Position numbers and translations under genes: made by a program
The notes under the pieces: model-generated
Told to the model about the DNA's origin: nothing
Databases searched by the model: none
Seen by the model: the letters and a program-made list of their open reading frames with translations, nothing else
Source: Parastagonospora avenae f. sp. tritici 18332-5
Taxonomy: Eukaryota > Ascomycota > Dothideomycetes > Pleosporales > Phaeosphaeriaceae
DNA length: 64,000 nucleotides
Reading direction: 5' to 3'
Assembly (NCBI GenBank): GCA_022559985.1
Contig: JAFJTR010000013.1
Coordinates: 248,001 to 312,000, forward strand
Part shown: piece by piece, positions 36,742 to 46,761 of the stretch
Layout of the letters: each line of letters starts with the position of its first letter
Position numbering within the stretch: the first letter of the stretch is position 1

Positions 36742-37230
36742 GGTGGTGCATTCACGCTGGACGTGAATTTTTGATCTCTTTACGCTGGGCTATCCTTTTT
36801 GAATCTTTGGCAAACACATTCCCTCCTCTTTATTGAAGCACTTTGATTGAATGACGTGATTTTCGTGTTGGTACGCCTCAATACCTGCTTGTAGGTGTCA
36901 TTGCTGTCTCAGCGAAGTCTCTTTCGGTATGCTGGGTCAAAATGGCCATTTGACCGCAACGCTTTCGATCGATCGGGCCAAGTCAGGAGTCAGAAGCATA
37001 ACTCCGAAGATATACAGCAGCGATTCGTTGACATCAAAAGATGCACCTAAAGAGGGTGTTCGAGTGTGAGTCGAAGGGCAAATACTAGCGCTGACTCTAG
37101 CGTGCGCACAAGCTCAGAAATGCCCCACCAGCCGCCACTTCCTCATCCATAATATCTCCACGAATTTACGGTGCAACACGCGGACTACCGCCACGACTCC
37201 TCCACGCCGACACATAGCAATCCCGCCAAA
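36742..37230. promoter_or_regulatory. Promoter region of the eIF3g gene
   Basis: This 489 bp precedes the eIF3g start. C-rich leader sequence is present at 37110-37230, ending in CCGCCAAAATGTC, a strong start context. Nothing else was recognised. Confidence 0.4.
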
Positions 37231-38182
37231 ATGTCACGACCAGCAGGGTAAGACATTGCGCACTTTCCGCAGTACCTGTGACATGCTGATATGCCTCCAG
37301 CCGCACCGACTGGGCCGAAGAAGACGACGAGACGGAGCTCGCCCTCCCCTCCCAGACCGTCGTCAAGAACAAGGACGGATCAGAGACAATCACAACATAC
37401 CGCGTTGGCGAGGACGGCCGCCGATACAAGACCACCCGCCGCATCAAGAAGACTGTCATCAAGACCACCGTAAACCCCCGTGTCGCCGAGCGCAAACAAT
37501 GGGCGAAATTCGGACAAGAGAAGGGCAAGCCCGCCGGCCCCCAAACAGACACAGTCTCCGTAGCCGAGAACATTCTATTTCGCCCCGTAGCAGCATGGAA
37601 AGCGAGCAATGAAGACAAGGGTGACGAGGCGAAGAAGAAGGCCGAGCTCAAGAACGCAAAGATCAAGTGTCGTATTTGCCAGGGCGACCATTTCACCACA
37701 AAGTGTCCCTTCAAAGACACCATGGCCCCCGAGGGCGATGTCGCGCCCGCAGACATGCCAGACGACGCACCTGGATCCGCGAGCGGCGGCCTGGGCGCAG
37801 GCGGTGGCGGCTACGTGCCACCGCATCTGCGTGGCCGTGCCGGCGCAGGAGAGAAGATGGGCGGCAAATTCGATCGCGACGACAGCGCTACGCTGCGCGT
37901 TACCAACGTCAGCGAATTCGCGGAAGAGCAGGATCTCAGGGATATGTTCAGCAGATACGGACATGTCACGAGGGTCTTCTTGGCCAAGGACAGGGAGACG
38001 GGCAGGGCGAAGGGGTTCGCATTTGTCAGTTATGCTGACCGGACAGACGCTGCTAAGGCGTGCGAGAAGATGGATGGATGTAAGTGCTGCACGTTTCTGA
38101 GGTGTTGGGAGTTGTCGTTAACAATACCACAGTCGGTTTCGGACATCTCATCCTGCGCGTCGAGTTTGCGAAGAAGGCTTAG
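37231..38182 (+). CDS. TIF35: Translation initiation factor eIF3 subunit g
   Basis: Three exons (37231-37247, 37301-38079, 38133-38182) give 281 aa. The first exon is only 17 nt (MSRPAG), joined through a 53 bp intron to RTDWAEEDDETELALPS. The N-terminal eIF3g domain contains ITTYRVGEDGRRYKTTRRIK and VAERKQWAKFGQEKG. A zinc-knuckle-like CRICQGDHFTTKCPF (C-x2-C-x4-H-x4-C) follows, then a Gly-rich linker with YVPPHLRG. The C-terminal RRM has LRVTNVSEF (RNP2) and KGFAFVSYADR (RNP1) and ends FGHLILRVEFAKKA after the last splice. eIF3g is an RNA-binding subunit of the eIF3 complex, acting in scanning and reinitiation on the 40S ribosome. Length and domain order are normal. Confidence 0.95.
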
Positions 38183-39237
38183 TCGGTGGTACGTTGAGGA
38201 TCGGGCGACACATGCATATTGGCGTTACATGGGAAACGGTTGCTTCCGCACATGGTCGTGAGGCTCTGTGGTCTTTGCCATGTGCAGCGGATACAGCCAC
38301 GAGGTCTTGTCATGCTACTCGATAGATATGCACGAATGAAGGGCAGCATCAACCTGAATCAGTTCTCGCCTCCACTTGCCTACATCATTGTGATCTTCCA
38401 GACAGACATCATGGTCTTCTAACATCATTCAGCAGCACTCATACCCCTCGCCGGACGGCGTTATTATGCCCCACACATTCACGAGAAGTACTTCTCTCAG
38501 CCAGAACTCAGATACCGCGAAAGGTCCAGTCTGCGATCGGACGACCACGACTCGTCGCGTATCCTACGAATCCTGTTCTCAGCCAAAACCATGTCATCGA
38601 ACCAACGGCCCTTTTCGTGGCATGTATGGGTGCCACTCCTTCTTTAGAGATCACAACGTCCGGAGAACACAACCTTGGAGATATGTGCTTTTTGGTATTT
38701 GAGCAAGCCGCAGAAGAGAACCATAAGGCATCCACTGATAGTATGTGAGTCCTTCCCACGCAAGCATGCCTGTTCTTCACTCATTTTCGAGAGACCCGGA
38801 TCTCATGTGTTGAATGAATCACGGTTTTTTTTGGACGCAACAGGAAAGAGGAAAAACATGGGTGTTTCGTGTCAAGGGTTTTGGTTTGGAGTTCGCGTAG
38901 TCCGAGCAGGTGGGAGAAAGCATATAAATGTTGGATTTATTAGAACAAGGTCCCTCTAGTAGTATGACTACCATGGATGACCGAGTAGGAGGAGGGACAA
39001 GGCGGGGTGGTTGCAGCGTATTGTATTGACTATCGTGTTGTAGAGTCACAGACTCACACTGTTGTGGTGGGTGCTATAGCCCACCGGGCAGTGCTTGTCA
39101 CACCAGCGCATCATGTGACTCCCAAGCACCTTCTGCCCTGGACTGAAATCGGATATTCTCAACAGGATTTGAGTTTTGGGAAATGCCAGGAGAGCAAAAG
39201 ACATGTGAGCTTCAAGACGATCTTTTTGGTAAGACAT
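38183..39237. other. Intergenic region with one small minus-strand frame
   Basis: There is no conventional gene. A 63-codon minus-strand frame (39046-39237, begins MSYQKDRLEAH) starts right after promoter-like module 1 and is the best coding candidate of the module array. A TATAAA-like word on the plus strand occurs at about 38931. The rest shows only short frames. Confidence 0.35.
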
Positions 39238-39288
39238 TTTTGTGGTCTGTTAAGGAGGAAGAGGCAGAGTCGGTGTGGGTTATATACC
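39238..39288 (-). promoter_or_regulatory. TATA/CT-leader module 1
   Basis: Reading the minus strand, GGTATATAA is followed by a CTCTTCCTCC pyrimidine tract and then by AAAATGTCT, the start of a 63-codon frame. It has the same layout as the nine other modules to the right. Confidence 0.5.
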
Positions 39289-39498
39289 TGTCGTCAGGGG
39301 AGAAGATTGCACATAGTGCATGATGCTTCGACCTTTGGAGAAGGAGGACATGTCATGTACACCGTGTCTTTTGTAGCAGAAGTTGGTTTTGCTCATGGAA
39401 GAGTGGCGTGCACATTTTTGGAGCGTTGCATAAGAGCGGAAAGACATGGCGGTGACCAGAAGTTTTTTCTAGCCTCGACAGGAAGACAGGGAGAACAT

Positions 39499-39589
39499 GT
39501 ACTCCAAGGCTTTACTGTTTTGGAGAAGGGCGTGGGAAGTTGAGGATGATGAGGAGAAGATGAAAGACGGAGGTGCGAGGTATTTATAC
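39499..39589 (-). promoter_or_regulatory. TATA/CT-leader module 2
   Basis: Minus-strand GTATAAATACC, then a long pyrimidine-rich leader with CATCTTCTCC, then ATG 39498, which opens only nine codons. A second ATG lies about 45 nt further on. Confidence 0.5.
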
Positions 39590-40111
39590 GCGACCTTTCG
39601 GCATAGACAAGAGTATTCAGTCTTTCGAGAGCACAGGAACTGCTCATACCGAGGCTCTCGGATCAAAGTCTCCGAGCGGCAGACCATGATCTGCCCTTTG
39701 CGGAACTTTCAGCTATTCTGAAAGTGTACGCGCGAAGTCTTCAATGTCTTGTTTGAGTTTTCAACGCAGCGTAGAACATTTTGCACGATCATCTGCTCAC
39801 GTCTGATATATTGAACACTGAAAACTAGATGTTGAGTAGTTCATGTTGTGTACACAGTAGGCGAACTCATAGACGGCCCGTCGTGGCGGTTTTTGAGTCG
39901 AAGACATGCAAAATTTATGGGCATTAAGAGGTTTGTGATAGTCGGAGACTCGCAAGAAGGTCTCAAGACATCGTGGTCTTTTGTAATTATATGAGCAATA
40001 AGGAAATTTCAAAGACTCGGTAGACCAGGACGTGGTAGGTTCTCAAGGCGGTCTCACAGCAACTCATGGGGCGCTCCTTGTCATGCTTCAGCACACATTT
40101 CGTCTGGCCAT

Positions 40112-40180
40112 TCTTTCTCGTAAAAAGAACACTTTCGGCTTGAACTTGAAAGAACAAAATTTGTTCGGCGCTTTATATAC
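40112..40180 (-). promoter_or_regulatory. TATA/CT-leader module 3
   Basis: Minus-strand GTATATAAAGC followed by a TTTTGTTCTTTC leader and ATG 40111, with a seven-codon frame. The pyrimidine tract is weaker than in the others. Confidence 0.4.
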
Positions 40181-40533
40181 TAAGATTTCCTTTGGCTCCT
40201 TCGGAGTGACATCGAGTGGGACAGCCGTCGACGTTCAGTCTTTCGCCATGGTGAGATCAGTAATCCCATTTGGTTAAACTAGAGGCCAGACAGCAAACAT
40301 AGGGGGGATGTTTGGTTGTTCTGTTCACATTCCTGCTTGATAGTTGCGAGAAAATCAAGGTAAGCATGTACGCCAGAGGTATTTGTACTCAAAAGATGCT
40401 AGAAGGAGCCGCGTCTGAAAGCGGACTATGGCCAACCACTAGTCTTCATCCCTAGATCCTGCGACTGTCTCGCGTTGATAATCGCCTAGACGCAATATTG
40501 CTTTTGCCCAGTCAGAGCAAGGAGCAAAAACAT

Positions 40534-40617
40534 AGTCCAGTACTTGTTGGACTTTCGAGTAGGAGTCAGAGAGAGGAGATGTAGAGCACAAAGCACTTGT
40601 CGACAGTGAATATATAC
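40534..40617 (-). promoter_or_regulatory. TATA/CT-leader module 4
   Basis: Minus-strand TGTATATATTC, then CATCTCCTCTCTCTGACTCC, then CGAAAGTCC and ATG 40533, opening 15 codons (MFLLLALTG..). Confidence 0.45.
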
Positions 40618-41578
40618 ATCTCCATTCAAGAAGAATTAGTAAGTGCCCATACATATATGCGGTCGATTTAGTTGATCTGGACCTTCTCAGTCTCAAGGCC
40701 GCCCCCGGCTGCACACCTTGGGCTTTTCGCAGTACATGCTGTACTCAGCCTCTTCATGTACATAATTCGACGGCGCGTAAACTGGGACCTTGTGTATTTG
40801 CTAAAATGCAGGCATTGAGCTACGTTTTGCGCGAGAGTACAGAATCCGAGCAGATGCGAGTCATCACATGAACAGTTCGTGGCTTTAGTGTCACAGCATC
40901 GCACTCCTGCACAAGAGGAGCGCTTCTTGCTTAGTTTTGGTCGACAGCACAACGCATAATCATGACGCGACTGTTGTGCGATTTTGAGCAACACACTTTC
41001 AAAGTCTTTAGGGGAGAGTAAGGAGGGTAAGAGAGTGAGCCTTAGATGTATCTCACTCACCAACGACCGGGTCTCGTCATCGAGAGGTGGTGAGTGAATC
41101 TTTTGCATCATACGATTCTACAGAAATATGCCTTGCCCGACAACTCGCGCCTCATGGATCAGTTGAATTCGTTTTTTCAAATAATATCTAGGCTGCATCA
41201 GTATTTCTGCATTGCGGAAGCGCCTTCCATCACATTTGATATTGCAGACGCGACAAAGATCATATTGGCGTCCTTTCACCTTTTCGAAACTTCCAGTCCC
41301 ACCCGCGCCGCGACTTTTCACCTCAACCTACCTGCACCCAATACCAACTCCAAAACCCAATTACTATATATCCAATGTCGGATCAGGAGTATCAGTAGGA
41401 GCGTCGGCTGCCCAATGATGCCCAATAGCCGACTCGATCCTACTTCGGCTCTACTCGCATCAGATCATATACACCTCTCTCGCACCTCTAAGTAACAACA
41501 TAGATCAATCGAATACAATGCAGTTATAGTTATTTCCTTTCAGCACTAGTGCGAGTACCTACCAACATCCAACCTATT

Positions 41579-41863
41579 TTATCCTCTTCTCATCAACCAA
41601 ATTAGCAGACAGGTTGGCGCGATGGTGGGCACCGAACTCTTCGGGGGACACAACGTTGTACAAATTTCTTGTGCAGGGTGATTACATGATAGTCGGTGGA
41701 CGGGGACTTGATCCTCGTCTGGGTAATCAGATCGCGTGGGGTTGACTTTTTTGTGCTTTTTTGGCGCACTTTCACTTGCGAAGTCAGATGAGCGGTGTTG
41801 TGGTAAAATGCGGTTGTAATTGTGGCAAAGATGTGTTTTTGGGACTGGGCGACAATGCGACAT
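41579..41863 (-). CDS. Possible small Cys/His-containing protein (uncertain)
   Basis: A 94-codon frame begins at the first ATG after module 5. It has a basic middle (ESAPKKHKKVNP) and scattered Cys and His residues, but no known domain and no signal peptide. It is listed because it has a TATA box, a pyrimidine-rich leader and an acceptable start context (GACATGTC). It could equally be a chance frame in a non-coding transcript. Confidence 0.25.
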   Translation of the reverse strand: MSHCRPVPKTHLCHNYNRILPQHRSSDFASESAPKKHKKVNPTRSDYPDEDQVPVHRLSCNHPAQEICTTLCPPKSSVPTIAPTCLLIWLMRRG

Positions 41864-41953
41864 GTCGAGGTAAGTATAGACTTTGAAACGAGGAGTTGGG
41901 GACCCCGAGTATATGTGGTGAATAAGAGAGAGGAAGGCAGCGAGCTTTATACC
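41864..41953 (-). promoter_or_regulatory. TATA/CT-leader module 5
   Basis: Minus-strand GGTATAAAGC, a CCTTCCTCTCTC tract, TCAAAGTC and ATG 41863. This ATG opens a 94-codon frame to 41579 (begins MSHCRPVPKTH, basic, with several Cys and His), the longest frame of the array. Confidence 0.5.
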
Positions 41954-42320
41954 AACGATCGGCTGGCCGCTTCTCATTTAGTTAGAAATGTTTAGCTTTG
42001 CTTCTCCGCAGTCGAAAAATTGTTTTAAGAATGTAGACAAGGGGCCTCGCACATGTCGTCTTCAGTCAGGTCTTTTGGATGTGACTAGGGTAGCTCTTCT
42101 TTTCGACCCCGAAGCCTTCTGCTCTTTATCGGTTGTCGTAGGTGTCTTTTTGAGAGGAAAGAGAACGAACACAAGCAGCTCTCATCCTCCACATTGCGAT
42201 GGGCCTTTGAGCAGGTCGACTTCATAAATGAGCGATTTCATGAGTTTGGTGCTGACAACCATACATGACATGAGAACGCATCCTCGAGTTTCTGGAATCT
42301 TCAGAACAAAGCAAGGACAT

Positions 42321-42417
42321 AAGATGGATCTCTTCGTTTTAGTTTTTTTTTTTTTTGAAATTGTGAGGTAGTGTAGAGAAGAAGAGCAGAGACCGTGAGA
42401 GGGCAGTTTATATACCC
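42321..42417 (-). promoter_or_regulatory. TATA/CT-leader module 6
   Basis: Minus-strand GGGGTATATAAAC, CCTCTCACGG, then CTCTTCTTCTCTAC, an A-rich run that includes a long poly-A stretch, and ATG 42320 with a 32-codon frame. Confidence 0.5.
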
Positions 42418-42798
42418 CACAGTCGGCAGCTTTCTACGGACAGTTGAGATCCCGTGTAGACGACACAAAAGAGAAGAAAACATGGCCTCTCTATGAGGTT
42501 AGTTCTTTTCTCATGTTCATTTCAGTAGCTGGTTTTTGTTTCAGCAGAAGAGCATACATGAACTATGACAGCTTAAGTTTAAAACGTTCCATATGGCCAT
42601 CGGTATCTTGTTTATTGTTGCTCGAGAACTGCCACAGCCGGTCCTCGGAATCGGTAGCTGAGGATTCAGGTGAGAGGGAGAAGATGAATGCAGACATAAT
42701 GTGTTTTAAATCAAGCCAAGAAAGCTACCAAGATAGCGTGATCAGTTTTTGGGTTGAGTCCACCAGGAGCCAGAGAAGCCATCTAGTGTTAGTGCCAT

Positions 42799-42872
42799 GG
42801 TTTTTGGTGCACGAAGCTTTTTGAAAAGAGTGATGAGGGCAAGAAGAATACAGAGGGTCGGCATTTATATAC
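42799..42872 (-). promoter_or_regulatory. TATA/CT-leader module 7
   Basis: Minus-strand GTATATAAATGCC, CCTCTGTATTCTTCTTGCCC, TTTTCAAAAAGC and ATG 42798 in an AAAACCATGGC context. The frame is 18 codons. A further ATG about 120 nt on opens about 45 codons (MSAFIFSLSPESS..). Confidence 0.5.
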
Positions 42873-43193
42873 GCCTTGCTTCAATCTGTGCGCTCCACAT
42901 CCTAAAAACACATGTCGCAGCTCGCTGGTCTTCGTCTCCTATGGGAGGTGATATTTGCTGTTTCCACACCGCATTCAGGGAAAAGCTCCGTCGTTTCATC
43001 AGTCTCACGACGTCAACCTTCGTGGTTCCACCAGCTCGCAAGCGGACCATAGCCAGCTTGATGTTTGGGTTTTCGCGACGTGCGGAAACGCATGTAACTA
43101 CACGAGAGGGCGTTTTGAACCCCAGAGTCGTTCAACATAGGCTAGTAGTTCTGCTTTTTTTGATCTGGGTCCAGAAATGCAGACACACGGCAT

Positions 43194-43285
43194 GGAATCG
43201 TCAATCAATCTTTTGGAACCCTCCAAAAGAAGGCTGAACGGCTGTGAAGAGAAGAGAAGATGCGGTGAGACGGGGTATTTATACC
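43194..43285 (-). promoter_or_regulatory. TATA/CT-leader module 8
   Basis: Minus-strand GGTATAAATACC, then CCGTCTCACCG, CTTCTCTTCTCTTC, an A-rich stretch and ATG 43193 with a 31-codon frame (MPCVCISGPRS..). The TATA word is a perfect 12 nt near-palindrome. Confidence 0.5.
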
Positions 43286-43562
43286 ACCTTCAGAGAACGG
43301 AAACATGGCGGCATTCAAGTGATGTTTTATCGTCGGCGACATACGAGTGCGCTTTGATCCTTTGTAAAGCACATTAGTGGTGCTGTTCAAGGTTTTGTCC
43401 CACACACGGGTTTGCCAAAGACTCTCGTTCTCATGGGTTCTCGCGACGGGTTATTTTGAGTTGCTTCCTCGCTGCACAATGGAACCTTTTCGTTGTTTCT
43501 TCCAGTAATCCAGAAAATTGCCATACCTTTCCGCTCGCAGACATTCGTGGCCCTTATCCCAT

Positions 43563-43631
43563 TTTGGACTTTTGACTTGTAGAAATACTGATGAAGAAGA
43601 GAGAGAGCCAGAGAGTGCGAGGTTTATGTAC
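43563..43631 (-). promoter_or_regulatory. TATA/CT-leader module 9
   Basis: Minus-strand GTACATAAACC, CTCTCTGGCTCTCTCTC, TTCTTCATC, GTCAAAAGTCC and ATG 43562, which is followed almost at once by TAA. The next ATG opens 37 codons (MSASGKVWQFSG..). Confidence 0.45.
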
Positions 43632-43982
43632 TCCTCCCCCCAGACCAAAAGCACCACATCAACTAGTTCACCATCTTTCGTTTTTCAACGAGCGCTCAGC
43701 CACCCGAAAATCCCATGAGCCATCTCTTCGACAAATTTGGTCCAACACATCTCTCTCTGGTCTTTGGTTTGTTGGTGCATCCCCAAAGCGTCCAGAAAAA
43801 TGCTCATGGAAGAAGACCGTTCTTATTTTGACACGCGATCCTTCAAGTCCTTTCAGCTATCATTTCTGCTCGTCCCTCTCCTCGCGCAAAAAGACATGTA
43901 CATAGGCGTGCGCATTTTTGAACCACAAAACTTCTCACACTAATACCAGCTCCTCCCTGAGACTTTTGTGAAGTGTGAACAT

Positions 43983-44033
43983 GAAATGTTGTTGAACTTG
44001 AGGAAGAAGCGCCGTGAGGTGAGATTTTATACC
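43983..44033 (-). promoter_or_regulatory. TATA/CT-leader module 10
   Basis: Minus-strand GGTATAAAATC, TCACCTCACGG, CGCTTCTTCCTC and ATG 43982 with a 15-codon frame. This is the rightmost module, 420 bp downstream of the stop of the mannitol-1-phosphate dehydrogenase gene on the same strand. Confidence 0.5.
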
Positions 44034-44452
44034 GCAAATGAGGACGAGTGTCCGTACGGAGCCGTTACATAGACACCACGTTTGAAAAAGGGCTTAGCAT
44101 TTTATGTGAGAATTTCCTTATGGTATGCGCTGCGATTGGCTACATATCACTATACAGTAAACACAGACAGTGGGGCGAGTCAAAAGGCTGGCTCCCAATA
44201 TGGCGAACATGCGACGCCCCCGCAAGGACCGACAGCAACAAATATTCACGCATCACAGATGAACCGCAAGCTGTAGAGGGAGGAAGAGGTTTGGTATCAT
44301 CACTCATGTCTCATTTCGTTATGCATGACACCGAACACCGTTCAGTGTCGTGAACCGTAGAAGACGTCTATGTGCTAGTCGCTTTTGATCTACCACAGGT
44401 ATTCCTCCACGCTTATCCACAGAATACTAACTCAGAGCTTCTCAACAGATAT

Positions 44453-45675
44453 TCAGCTGCCACCCTGGACCTTCTTGACGATCGGGACGATCTTCTCGAA
44501 GAGTGGGTGTGACTTGTCAAGACCGTTGACCTTGGTGACTACATCCTCAGCGGAGTTCTCCTTGAGGATCTTGGCCAACTCAGCGGACTCCTCGTCGCCC
44601 TCGACGTTCTGGAAGAGATATGCCTGCTCAATGGCACCGAGGAGAGCATCGACCTTCTCGCCGCGCTCAGCGAGCTGAGCAGCAGGGCCGACGAAACGCT
44701 CCTTGCGGGAGAGCTTGCGGAGGGGCGCACGTCCGACGCGCTCAACGTTGTCCTTGAGGACGGGGTTGGAGATACGCTTGATGATGGACTCGACGTAGTC
44801 ATTCTGCTCTTGAACGGAGACACCGTGCTTGTTGACGATGAGGTTAGCAGTCTCCTTGACAGCGTCACGGACAATGTCGTGAAGCTTCTTATCCTGGAGG
44901 ACCTCGTGGATGTACTGCTTCTTGGCCTGGTGACCGTAGTAGGCGGCGGTGGCGTGCGAGGTGTTGACGGTGAACAGCTTGCGCTCAATGTAGGGCTCAA
45001 GGTCATCGACGTAATGGATGCCCTTGACATCGGGCTTCTTGCCACCGTTCTCGAATGGCTTCTGCTCAACGCACCACTCGTAGAACTTCTCAATCTTGAC
45101 GTTAAGGCCGGCATCCTTGTCCTGAACGGGCACAATACGGTCGATAGCCGAGTTGGCGAAACGTGCCTTCTTGTCGAGGTTGCTCTTGGAGTCCTCGCTC
45201 AGCTTGCCCTCGATGAAACCCCTCCATGTAGTTGTGGCGTTGATGGCGTTCTCGCAAGCAATGACGGCGATGGGGTAATCGAGTGTGCGGGCATCAATGG
45301 CCTTGGCGACCGGCTCGGCGACGAACTTGAGGATGTTGGGACCGACAGCGCAGGTGACGACATCGGCGGAGGCGATCTCCTGGACGACCTTCTCCATCTC
45401 GTGCTTCGAGTTGAGCGCGCGGTAGTGGTCAATGGTGAACTCGCGCTCGCCATCGTCACCAATCTCGGTGACAGTGTACGACGACTGCTTCTGGAGAGCC
45501 TCGATGATGCTGTCCATGACATCGACGAAGACGACCTCGTAGCCAGAGTTGTGAAGGAACTCAGCAACGAAACCACGGCCGATGTTGCCACCGCCGAAGT
45601 GAACAGCCTGTAAATGCTTTTAGTGGGCGCGCGCCAAGCAGGTAGAGGAGTACTTACCTTCTTGTCGTAAGGCAT
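44453..45675 (-). CDS. mtlD: Mannitol-1-phosphate 5-dehydrogenase
   Basis: Two exons (45658-45675 and 44453-45607) with a 50 bp intron (GTAAGT..ACAG) give 390 aa. Exon 1 encodes MPYDKK and exon 2 begins AVHFGGGNIGRGFV, the NAD-binding glycine motif. Other family segments are YPIAVIACENAINATT, GIHYVDDLEPYIERKLFTVN, TSHATAAYYGH, and the catalytic-region DKKLHDIVRDAVKETANLI. It interconverts fructose 6-phosphate and mannitol 1-phosphate with NAD(H) in the cytosol, supplying the mannitol cycle, a carbon store and stress solute in fungi. Length and conservation are normal, and codon use is strongly C/G-ending, suggesting high expression. The leader carries CAAATACCCCGCC and a CT tract, resembling the module layout to its left. 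A long plus-strand frame (44810-45613) opposite it is a shadow. Confidence 0.96.
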
Positions 45676-46761
45676 GGTTGTGTGTGTTGTAGGTGAGGTG
45701 AAGTAGAACTAGGGATTGAATGTCAATTGATTACCACCTGGTGTGGAGGTAGAGTGTGAAGTGGTGGAGGTGAGAGGAAAGGTTTGAAGTAGGTGGAAGA
45801 GGAGGGGAGGGAAGCTGTGGCGGGGTATTTGTAGAGGCAAGAGCAGGGGCCGTGGAGGGCAGCGACGGTGGTGCGTGCTTTGTGGAGTGAGACTTGCCTG
45901 GCTGGAAGGTTCTCTTACTCGAGCGGTGTGCCGCAAGGGTCAATGGTGCAGTAGCAGAATCGTGGGTGTTGGACGCGAGCAGAGGTCAACAGAGTTGGGT
46001 GCAGATGGTGAGCTGGCGAAACGAACCCCAGCTAGAGCGGTGACGTTTTGGCATAGCACCCGATTGGCCGCTAGAGCAACTGGCAGGCACGAACAGCTGG
46101 AGGTGGCACTTGACAAGGCTTGCAAAAGCAAATTAGTCTGGGGCGTGGGACGTGGCAGTGCTGGAAGTGTAACTGGGTGATATTACCCCACTATGTCGAC
46201 TCTCCGAAGCAACGCCTTACTGTGCGCAGTATTAATGCCGCAGCCGCGAGGCCCAACTGCTCAGCCTCACTGTTTTCACTGTATTCTCGGCCGTGGATCT
46301 CCGCCAGAGCGCGCCGCATTCCCAACAATGCGATTTCGCGATAGAATGCGATCTTCAAGCCCGTGACTACGTCATAGCTCAAACTATGGATCTTTCCCGT
46401 TCCCGCACTTAGCTACTGCCAAGACCGACGGACTTTGGCACTGACATGGATTTCCTCGTTTTATGGTGGGGTTGTGAGCGCGAGAACTGAAGCACGCGAA
46501 CGTGGGGCAAACTCGATCGTCATCGACTGTAGTATTATTGTGGATTCTTTGTACCGCATCCTCGTAGACCTGGTGGAATGTCCGGTACCAATTTTGCACC
46601 TTCCATCTCGAGTCCGGAAGGAACACAGCTCTTTTCTCATTTAGCCAGCTTATTTTAGTCCGATGAATATATCCAGGCTCTTTTAAAACTCCAAGCACAT
46701 GGACATGTACTCCGTCACACGTTACACATTACACATTACCTCCCCCTAATCTCTACGCCGC
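45676..46761. other. Promoter of the mannitol dehydrogenase gene and 3' flank of PNS1
   Basis: The first 250 bp is a pyrimidine-rich leader on the minus strand (CTACAAATACCCCGCC near 45820-45836, then long CT tracts). The remainder shows only short frames; the longest, 104 codons on the minus strand at 46384-46698, has no recognisable motif. Confidence 0.4.

Noticed and set aside
44810..45613. 267-codon plus-strand frame opposite the mannitol-1-phosphate dehydrogenase
   Set aside because: Shadow of a highly biased coding strand; Leu/Val/Asp repeats are typical of an antisense reading.
46384..46698. 104-codon minus-strand frame between mtlD and PNS1
   Set aside because: Ordinary composition but no family resemblance and no linked exon.
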